A stretch of 6,312 bases of DNA. Source: CAVTWS01 sp964390555. Its GTDB lineage: Bacteria; Actinomycetota; Acidimicrobiia; Acidimicrobiales; SHLQ01. The notes beneath the pieces are model-generated. The model was given only the letters and a program-made list of their open reading frames with translations, had not been told where the DNA came from and searched no databases. Shown piece after piece: positions 1 through 6,312 of this stretch. Within the stretch, counting starts at the first letter, position 1. Each line of letters starts with the position of its first letter. The stretch covers positions 1 through 6,312 of the forward strand of contig CAYMJU010000019.1 of NCBI GenBank assembly GCA_964390555.1, in the 5' to 3' direction. A program made the position numbers and the translations under genes.

Positions 1-333
1 GAACCGGGCTTTCTGCTCGTCGGTGCCGTGCACGCCGAGGGTCGCGCCGGTGTGGTTCAGGGCGACGGCGAACAGCCGTGAGTCGGGCGCGTCGGCTCGC
101 AGGTTCTCCTCGAAGATCACGATCTGCTGGGCCAGCGAGGCCGCCATGCCACCCTGGTCGATTGGCCAAGCCGGCGCGGCGTACCCGCCCGAGTAGAGCT
201 CGGCCTGCCACGACCGGGCGAGGGCGACCTCGGATTCCCGGCCGGTCAGCCGCTCGCGCCACCCGTGAGGGACGTGCTCGTCGAGCCAGGCTCCATACGA
301 CGTTCGGAACGCGTCGAGGTCAGAAGGTGCCAT
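1..333 (-). CDS. Acyl-CoA dehydrogenase, N-terminal part (truncated by window edge)
   Basis: The first 111 residues of a flavin-dependent acyl-CoA dehydrogenase are visible; the rest lies beyond the left edge. The family oxidises acyl-CoA thioesters to trans-2-enoyl-CoA using FAD and passes electrons to ETF. What is seen belongs to the all-alpha N-terminal domain: a Trp/Arg-rich first helix (residues about 8-28), the segment GYAAPAWPIDQGGM (50-63) matching the family's 'G-x-x-x-x-W-P-x-x-x-G-G' pattern, an EEN stretch (75-77), and LNHTGATLGVHGTDEQKARF (92-111) resembling the usual 'G-x-x-L-x-x-x-G-T-x-E-Q-K' segment. The FAD-binding and catalytic Glu regions are not in the window, so substrate class cannot be told. 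The ATG start is well fixed: an in-frame TAG lies at 343-345 with no other start between. It sits 25 bp after leuA on the same strand and is probably co-transcribed. No Shine-Dalgarno sequence is evident. Confidence 0.85.
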   Translation of the reverse strand, partial: MAPSDLDAFRTSYGAWLDEHVPHGWRERLTGRESEVALARSWQAELYSGGYAAPAWPIDQGGMAASLAQQIVIFEENLRADAPDSRLFAVALNHTGATLGVHGTDEQKARF

Positions 334-358
334 GCGGCTGTTCTAGCAGGCGACCGGT

Positions 359-1930
359 TCAGGACACTCGGAGGGAGCCGGGACGGATGACGGCGTTGGG
401 GTCGTCGCCGGTCTTGCGGATGCGGGTGATCTTGTTGAGCGCCGCGAGGAACGCGCGCGCCGACGCCTCGACCACGTCGGTCGACAGACCGCGGCCCGTC
501 ACCTTGAGCCCGTCGGGCGTCTCGAACGCCAGGGTCACATCGGCGAGCGCGTCGACTCCGCCGGTCACCGACATGACCGTGTAGTCGGTGAGCTCGCCCT
601 CGACGCCGGTCGCCTTCTTGATGGCCTGGCACGACGCCTCGACCATGCCGTCGCCCGTGGCTTCGGCGGTGCGCTCCTCGCCCTCGACGCGAATGACGAT
701 CTCGGCGTGCGGTGTGGTGCCGCCCACCGTTCCGCCCCGGACGGCGAGCGACACCAGGTCGTAGGCGTGGGCCACGTGGCCGCCGATCTCCTCGGCTACC
801 AGGGCTTCGAGGTCGGCGTCGGTGAGCTGGATCTTGCGGTCGGCCAGCTCCTTGAACCGGTTGAACGCGGCATTGAGCGCGTCGCCGTGCACCTCGAGCC
901 CCAGCTTCGACAGGGCGTCTTTGAACGCCGCCCGACCGGAGTGCTTGCCGAGTACGATCTGGGACTCGCCCGCGCCGACGGCGGCCGGGTCCATGATCTC
1001 GTAGGTCGTGCGCTCGCGGAGCACGCCGTGCTGGTGGATGCCCGATTCGTGGGCGAACGCGTTGCGCCCCACGACCGCCTTGTTGTACTGCACGGGGTAG
1101 CCGGTGAGTCGCGACACCATGCGGCTCGACCGGGCCAGTTCCTCGGTCTTGATGTCGGTGTGGATGTCGGTGAAGACGTCGGCGCGGGTGCGGATCGCCA
1201 TCACCAGCTCCTCCATGGCGGCGTTCCCGGCCCGCTCGCCGATGCCGTTGACGGTGCACTCGACCTGGCGGGCCCCCGCGCCCACCGCGGCGAGCGAGTT
1301 GGCGACCGCGAGCCCGAGGTCGTTGTGGCAGTGCGTCGACAACACGTAGTCACCGGACACCCGCTCGCGGATGCGCCGCATGCGGTCGGCCCACTCGTCG
1401 GGCAGCGCATAGCCCACGGTGTCAGGGATGTTGAGCGTGACCGCGCCGTTGTCGACCGCGGCTTGAAGCACCGTGCACATGAAGTCGAAGTCGCTTCGGC
1501 TGGCGTCCTCGGGGGAGAACTCGACGTCGTCGGTGTAGGTACGGGCATGCGCCACCGCCCGAGCGGCTTCGGCGAGCACCTGGTCGCGGGTCATCCGCAG
1601 CTTGTGGGTCATGTGGGTTTCGCTGGTGGCGATGAACGTGTGGATGCGCCGCTTGTCGGCCGGTTCGATCGCTTCCCAGCACCGGTCGATGTCCTTGAGC
1701 GCCGTGCGCGACAGGCCACAGATGACCGGGCCCCGGACCACCTTGGCGATCGCCTGTACGGACTCGAAGTCGCCCTGGCTGGCGATCGGGAAGCCGGCCT
1801 CGATGTAGTCGACACCGAGTCGGGCGAGTTGCTCGGCGATCTCGAGCTTCTCTACCTGATCGAGGGAGATGCCGGGCGATTGCTCGCCGTCACGAAGCGT
1901 GGTGTCGAAGATGATCACCTTGTCGCTCAT
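359..1930 (-). CDS. leuA: 2-isopropylmalate synthase
   Basis: This 523-residue enzyme condenses 2-ketoisovalerate with acetyl-CoA to 2-isopropylmalate, the committed cytosolic step of leucine synthesis. The N-terminal TIM-barrel carries DTTLRDGEQSPG (9-20; R13 and D14 are the expected catalytic and metal positions), YIEAGFPIASQGDF (42-55), the signature HCHNDLGLAVANS (200-212; H200 and H202 metal ligands), and NGIGERAGNAAMEE (228-241; N236 metal ligand). GRNAFAHESGIHQHG (288-302) is the linker motif. Residues about 365-523 form the LeuA dimer/allosteric domain that normally binds leucine for feedback inhibition. The length fits the short bacterial LeuA class (about 510-520 residues), not the roughly 640-residue enzyme of Mycobacterium. 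The ATG is preceded by AGAAAGG with a 9-nt gap. A leucine-rich leader peptide and attenuator-like hairpins precede the gene, so control by leucine supply is inferred. The acyl-CoA dehydrogenase gene follows after 25 bp. Confidence 0.97.
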   Translation of the reverse strand: MSDKVIIFDTTLRDGEQSPGISLDQVEKLEIAEQLARLGVDYIEAGFPIASQGDFESVQAIAKVVRGPVICGLSRTALKDIDRCWEAIEPADKRRIHTFIATSETHMTHKLRMTRDQVLAEAARAVAHARTYTDDVEFSPEDASRSDFDFMCTVLQAAVDNGAVTLNIPDTVGYALPDEWADRMRRIRERVSGDYVLSTHCHNDLGLAVANSLAAVGAGARQVECTVNGIGERAGNAAMEELVMAIRTRADVFTDIHTDIKTEELARSSRMVSRLTGYPVQYNKAVVGRNAFAHESGIHQHGVLRERTTYEIMDPAAVGAGESQIVLGKHSGRAAFKDALSKLGLEVHGDALNAAFNRFKELADRKIQLTDADLEALVAEEIGGHVAHAYDLVSLAVRGGTVGGTTPHAEIVIRVEGEERTAEATGDGMVEASCQAIKKATGVEGELTDYTVMSVTGGVDALADVTLAFETPDGLKVTGRGLSTDVVEASARAFLAALNKITRIRKTGDDPNAVIRPGSLRVS

Positions 1931-1939
1931 CTCGGGGGG

Positions 1940-1946
1940 CCTTTCT
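1940..1946 (-). promoter_or_regulatory. Ribosome binding site of leuA
   Basis: AGAAAGG lies 9 nt upstream of the leuA ATG. It is a moderate Shine-Dalgarno match, needed because leuA, unlike its leader peptide, is far inside the transcript. Its last two G residues begin GGCCC (1941-1937), which could pair with GGGCC in the loop and stem edge of the upstream terminator-like hairpin. That pairing is only five base pairs and is speculative. Confidence 0.45.
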
Positions 1947-1983
1947 CTCGTGGTCGTGGTGCCGTGCTCGGCTGGCGGTGAAC

Positions 1984-1999
1984 TCGTTCCCGGAAACGA
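1984..1999 (-). promoter_or_regulatory. Leader hairpin 3 with self-complementary loop
   Basis: TCGTT (1999-1995) and AACGA (1988-1984) form a 5-bp stem closing the hexaloop TCCGGG. The same hexamer sits in the loop of the terminator-like hairpin two bases upstream. In RNA, UCCGGG can pair with a second UCCGGG over six positions (four G-C and two G-U), giving a candidate kissing loop or pseudoknot. Forming this hairpin also ties up most of the terminator's T-rich run. Confidence 0.45.
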
Positions 2000-2032
2000 A
2001 AGAACCTCCTGGCCCGGAGGCGCAGGAGGTTC
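1994..2032 (-). terminator. Attenuator terminator hairpin of the leuA leader
   Basis: GAACCTCCTG (2032-2023) and CAGGAGGTTC (2011-2002) form a perfect 10-bp stem around an 11-nt loop (CGCCTCCGGGC). TTTCGTTT (2001-1994) follows directly. This is the layout of an intrinsic terminator, though the T-run is broken by CG and the stem is only moderately GC-rich. It lies 71 nt before the leuA start, so stopping here would leave only the leader RNA. The loop contains TCCGGG, which is repeated downstream at 1994-1989, so a competing pseudoknot is possible. Confidence 0.65.
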
Positions 2033-2059
2033 GGCGAGTGCCTATCGGTGGCACTCGCC
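2033..2059 (-). promoter_or_regulatory. Leader hairpin 1 overlapping the leader-peptide stop codon
   Basis: GGCGAGTGCC (2059-2050) and GGCACTCGCC (2042-2033) form a perfect 10-bp stem with a 7-nt loop (ACCGATA). The 5' arm starts at the G of the leader-peptide TAG, so a ribosome stalled on the leucine codons or at the stop would prevent folding. It has no T-run and looks like the pause or protector hairpin of an attenuator rather than a terminator. Its 3' arm abuts the terminator-like hairpin with no spacer, so the two could stack. Confidence 0.75.
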
Positions 2060-2097
2060 TAGGTGAGAAGGAGCTCGCTTGAAAGCAGGGCGGACAT
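2059..2097 (-). CDS. leuL: Leucine-rich leader peptide of leuA
   Basis: The frame ATG TCC GCC CTG CTT TCA AGC GAG CTC CTT CTC ACC TAG encodes MSALLSSELLLT. Five of twelve residues are leucine, three of them consecutive, and two use CTT, a codon that is uncommon in this GC-rich sequence. Translation senses charged leucyl-tRNA: a ribosome short of it would stall at residues 9-11 and cover the 5' arm of the hairpin that starts at 2059. The peptide itself is expected to have no function. There is no Shine-Dalgarno sequence, but a TACGCT -10 box ends 9 nt before the A of ATG, so the transcript probably begins at or one base before the start codon (leaderless). The position ahead of leuA, the hairpins after the stop codon and the leucine content together make this far more than a chance short frame. 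The symbol leuL is used by analogy with enterobacterial leaders. Confidence 0.85.
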   Translation of the reverse strand: MSALLSSELLLT

Positions 2098-2105
2098 CGG
2101 GAACA

Positions 2106-2111
2106 AGCGTA
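2106..2111 (-). promoter_or_regulatory. -10 box of the leuL-leuA promoter
   Basis: TACGCT fits the actinobacterial TAnnnT -10 consensus and ends 9 nt from the A of the leader-peptide ATG, predicting a transcript start at 2097 or 2098. No clear TTGACA-like -35 element is found 17-18 bp upstream. The match is judged on position and on the equivalent spacing seen at two other starts in this window. Confidence 0.6.
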
Positions 2112-2117
2112 GCCGGC

Positions 2118-2139
2118 CCGACGGCGCGACACACGTCGG
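2118..2139. promoter_or_regulatory. Inverted repeat between divergent promoters (possible operator)
   Basis: CCGACG (2118-2123) and CGTCGG (2134-2139) are inverted copies 10 bp apart, centred where the -35 regions of the leftward leuL promoter and the rightward promoter of the small gene would overlap. A nested CGAC/GTCG pair (2127-2130, 2135-2138) shares the right arm. Such arms are common by chance in GC-rich DNA, so a regulator binding site is only a suggestion. Confidence 0.25.
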
Positions 2140-2153
2140 CAGGGCTCGGGCGC

Positions 2154-2159
2154 TACTGT
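2154..2159 (+). promoter_or_regulatory. -10 box of the small membrane-anchored protein gene
   Basis: TACTGT matches TAnnnT and ends 8 nt before the A of the ATG at 2167, predicting a leaderless transcript. No good -35 match is visible. Its distance from the oppositely directed TACGCT box (about 43 bp) makes a compact back-to-back promoter pair. Confidence 0.55.
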
Positions 2160-2166
2160 TGGTCCG

Positions 2167-2541
2167 ATGCGGACCCTCAAACGACTGCTCGGACTGCTCG
2201 GCCTCGGTGCTATTGGCTACACCGTGTACAAGCGCACGACCGCTCGCTCCCCTGAGCCGGCTACGAGCGGTGCGGCACAGTGGACTCCGCTCGAACCCGC
2301 CAAGTCGGTCAGCGCCGCCCGACCGGTCGTCGCCGCCAAGGCTGCGCCCGCTTCGGACGGGCAGAGCTGGATCCCCCCGGTCGAGGGGGCATGCCCGGAC
2401 TCGCACCCGATCAAGGCCAACGCCGACAGCATGATCTTCCACGTGCCCGGCGGTCGGTCCTACGCCACCACCCGGGCCGAGCGCTGCTATTGCGAAGGGG
2501 CCGACGCGGTGTCCGACGGCTTCCGCGCCGCCAAGCGCTGA
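2167..2541 (+). CDS. Small membrane-anchored protein with C-terminal Cys/His module, function unknown
   Basis: I do not recognise this 124-residue protein by name. Residues 1-6 are basic (R2, K5, R6), residues 7-21 are hydrophobic and glycine-rich (LLGLLGLGAIGYTVY) and KR follows, which suggests a short signal anchor; there is no lipobox or obvious signal-peptidase site. Residues about 28-68 are an Ala/Pro/Ser-rich linker. The compact C-terminus (about 68-124) has C76, H80, H92, C107 and C109 within GACPDSHPIKANADS, FHVPGGRSYATT, ERCYCE and DGFRAAKR. It recalls a module of the pattern 'IKGN...YHVPGG..Y..T..E.C....A...G.R..KR' seen at the ends of assorted actinobacterial and secreted proteins (from memory). 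The Cys and His residues could bind metal or form a disulfide. The start has no Shine-Dalgarno, but TACTGT lies 8 nt upstream. It diverges from leuA and precedes valS by 142 bp, giving no strong clue to its role. Confidence 0.8.
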   Translation: MRTLKRLLGLLGLGAIGYTVYKRTTARSPEPATSGAAQWTPLEPAKSVSAARPVVAAKAAPASDGQSWIPPVEGACPDSHPIKANADSMIFHVPGGRSYATTRAERCYCEGADAVSDGFRAAKR

Positions 2542-2547
2542 CCCCCG

Positions 2548-2566
2548 GGCGAGCTTCAACCTCGCC
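2548..2566 (+). terminator. Weak hairpin after the small gene
   Basis: GGCGAG (2548-2553) and CTCGCC (2561-2566) form a 6-bp stem with a 7-nt loop beginning 7 nt after the stop codon. No T-run follows. It could help end the upstream transcript but is weak; a second 5-bp hairpin, GTCGG/CCGAC, lies at 2615-2629. The rest of the 142-bp spacer before valS shows nothing else I can support, and no leader peptide or T-box-like structure. Confidence 0.25.
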
Positions 2567-2670
2567 GACCCGAGGCTGCGGCGCCCGCGGGGACGGGCCG
2601 GTGTCGAGCCTCTGGTCGGATTGACCGACGGCACGGGTGCCGGTCTGTGCTCGTAGGCGGGCCGATCGCG

Positions 2671-2676
2671 TACCGT
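2671..2676 (+). promoter_or_regulatory. -10 box of valS
   Basis: TACCGT matches TAnnnT and ends 8 nt before the A of the ATG at 2684, the same spacing as for the small gene. This supports a leaderless valS transcript and argues for the ATG rather than the in-frame GTG at 2675, which overlaps this box. No convincing -35 element is seen. Confidence 0.5.
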
Positions 2677-2683
2677 GCAGGCC

Positions 2684-5845
<3,162 letters not shown>

Positions 5846-5899
5846 AGCCAGACCGACCCGCGTGAGGCGAATCGCGCGCGACCCCCCACCTAAGAACCC

Positions 5900-5952
5900 G
5901 CGCCAGTAGGTGAACGCTCGACGTCTGATCGGTCGCCCTCGCCTGCTGGCGC
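5900..5952 (+). terminator. Long hairpin downstream of valS, possible terminator without T-run
   Basis: GCGCCAGTAGGTGA (5900-5913) and TCGCCTGCTGGCGC (5939-5952) pair over 14 positions around a 25-nt loop. Two of the pairs (5907:5945 and 5911:5941) are G-U in a plus-strand RNA but A-C mismatches in a minus-strand RNA, so the structure suits the valS transcript, 54 nt after its stop codon. No T-run follows, so it may be a T-less terminator or a stabilising 3' hairpin. A shorter overlapping alternative, CACCTA/TAGGTG (5887-5892, 5907-5912), competes with it. Confidence 0.4.
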
Positions 5953-5979
5953 AGTCGAGAAATGCCGCTATCACATTGC

Positions 5980-6003
5980 AGGGCTCGCCTATCGGCTCGC
6001 CCT
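5980..6003 (-). terminator. Imperfect hairpin next to the aminotransferase stop codon
   Basis: AGGGC (5980-5984) pairs with GCCCT (5999-6003), then a symmetric 2x2 TC/TC internal loop, then GCC/GGC closing TATC. It also reads as a direct repeat of GGCTCGCC (5982-5989, 5994-6001). It begins immediately after the TAG of the minus-strand gene and lacks a T-run on either side, so any terminator role for either convergent transcript is a weak guess. Confidence 0.2.
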
Positions 6004-6312
6004 CTAGGCGGTGGCTGCGTACGCGCGATTCGAGGACTTGGGGCGGTGGTCCGCAACTGCGGTGGCGAGGCGAGCGACGGCGGTGGCGAGGGCCTCCGGG
6101 GGGTTGGTCGCGTAGCTGAGCCTCATCCACGGCTGCCCCCCGTCGCCCACCCAGAACTCGGCCCCGGGGACGAAGGCGACACCCGCTTCTAGGGCGCTGT
6201 CGAGGAGTTCCCGGGTGTCGGTGCCGTCGGTGAACCGGGCCCAAACGAACATGCCGCCCTGCGGGCGGCTCAGATCGAGCCGATCGCCGAACGTCGAGGC
6301 GAGTGCGACGAC
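6004..6312 (-). CDS. PLP-dependent class I/II aminotransferase, C-terminal part (truncated by window edge)
   Basis: The last 102 residues of a fold-type I aminotransferase are visible; the start and the PLP-lysine lie beyond the right edge. Recognisable are RPQGGMFVWARF (fragment residues 16-27), matching the 'P-x-G-G-M-F-x-W' start of the small C-terminal domain, AGVAFVPGAEFW (43-54), matching 'G-V-x-x-x-P-G-x-x-F', and WMRLSYAT (62-69), whose R64 is the expected arginine that binds the substrate carboxylate. These features fit the subgroup annotated as 2-aminoadipate transaminase-like or MocR-domain-like aminotransferases, but the substrate cannot be read from this end. The last helix contains LATAVA twice (75-80 and 82-87), followed by a polar tail. 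The gene converges on valS across a 158-bp spacer and reads on the opposite strand, so it is not part of its operon. Confidence 0.88.
   Translation of the reverse strand, partial: VVALASTFGDRLDLSRPQGGMFVWARFTDGTDTRELLDSALEAGVAFVPGAEFWVGDGGQPWMRLSYATNPPEALATAVARLATAVADHRPKSSNRAYAATA

Larger units (their letters stand above)
1931..2097 (-). promoter_or_regulatory. Leucine attenuator / leader region of leuA
   Basis: This is the whole presumed 5' leader between the leuA start and the leader-peptide start. In transcript order it contains a 12-codon leucine-rich reading frame, a 10-bp hairpin beginning at the last base of its stop codon, a 10-bp terminator-like hairpin followed by TTTCGTTT, a 5-bp hairpin, then about 50 nt of unstructured-looking sequence ending in the ribosome binding site. 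Peptide-coupled attenuation and a conserved pseudoknot called the LEU element have been described upstream of actinobacterial leuA genes (recalled, not searched). I could not find a strong classical antiterminator: no long stretch pairs alternately with the terminator arms. The switching mechanism is therefore open, while control by leucine is strongly suggested. Confidence 0.75.

Noticed and set aside
707..1981. A 424-codon open frame on the plus strand opposite leuA
   Set aside because: It lies antisense to a clear leuA with all motifs; its translation is dominated by Gly, Val, Asp, His and Arg without domain motifs, which is typical of shadow frames in GC-rich DNA.
2005..2010. AGGAGG in the leuA leader as a ribosome binding site
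   Set aside because: It is the 3' arm of the terminator-like stem, and no ATG, GTG or TTG follows at a workable distance on that strand.
1931..2097. T-box riboswitch upstream of leuA
   Set aside because: No T-box consensus or specifier stem is seen; the leucine-rich leader frame explains amino acid sensing better.
2630..2641. GGCACGGGTGCC palindrome upstream of valS as an operator
   Set aside because: Five-bp arms with a 2-bp centre in GC-rich DNA are expected by chance, and there is no second copy or promoter-aligned context.
2542..2683. Attenuator or T-box upstream of valS
   Set aside because: Only weak 5-6-bp hairpins occur, there is no valine-rich frame, and the probable transcript start is at the ATG, leaving no leader RNA.
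6007..6085. Repeated GCGGTGGC-like motifs as a repeat array
   Set aside because: They fall inside the aminotransferase coding end and reflect the duplicated LATAVA helix and Ala/Val codons rather than a dispersed repeat.

Overview
The window is a gene-dense, high-GC bacterial chromosome segment with four recognisable housekeeping or metabolic genes, one small unknown gene, and one very short leader-peptide gene. GC-biased codon use, TAnnnT -10 boxes directly in front of start codons (leaderless-type starts), and a leucine attenuator in front of leuA all suggest an actinobacterium. The short (about 520-residue) LeuA and the long (about 1053-residue) ValRS with extra insertions would fit a deep-branching lineage such as Acidimicrobiia better than Streptomyces or Mycobacterium. 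That placement is inference from memory, not a search. I see no mobile elements, CRISPR arrays, tRNA or rRNA genes.

Left part, minus strand: the 5' end of an acyl-CoA dehydrogenase gene (1-333, running off the left edge) lies 25 bp downstream of leuA (359-1930, 2-isopropylmalate synthase), so the two are probably co-transcribed. Upstream of leuA is a leader of about 167 nt. It encodes a 12-residue peptide with five leucines (MSALLSSELLLT, 2059-2097), then a 10-bp hairpin, a 10-bp terminator-like hairpin followed by a T-rich run, and a third small hairpin. The loops of the second and third hairpins carry the same self-complementary TCCGGG. This is the most interesting part of the window: leucine supply probably controls leuA through ribosome behaviour on the leader peptide, perhaps with a pseudoknot or kissing-loop step.

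Middle: a 69-bp divergent promoter region separates the leader peptide from a small plus-strand gene (2167-2541). Its 124-residue product has an N-terminal hydrophobic anchor, an Ala/Pro-rich linker and a C-terminal Cys/His-containing module. A 142-bp spacer follows, then valS (2684-5845), valyl-tRNA synthetase with intact HLGH, KMSKS and editing-site residues. leuA and valS both serve branched-chain amino acid supply or use, but they are divergently arranged and separately promoted.

Right part: a 158-bp convergent intergenic region contains a 14-bp G-U-tolerant hairpin that suits the valS transcript, and a weaker hairpin next to the stop codon of the last gene. That gene (6004-6312, minus, running off the right edge) encodes the C-terminal end of a PLP-dependent class I/II aminotransferase.
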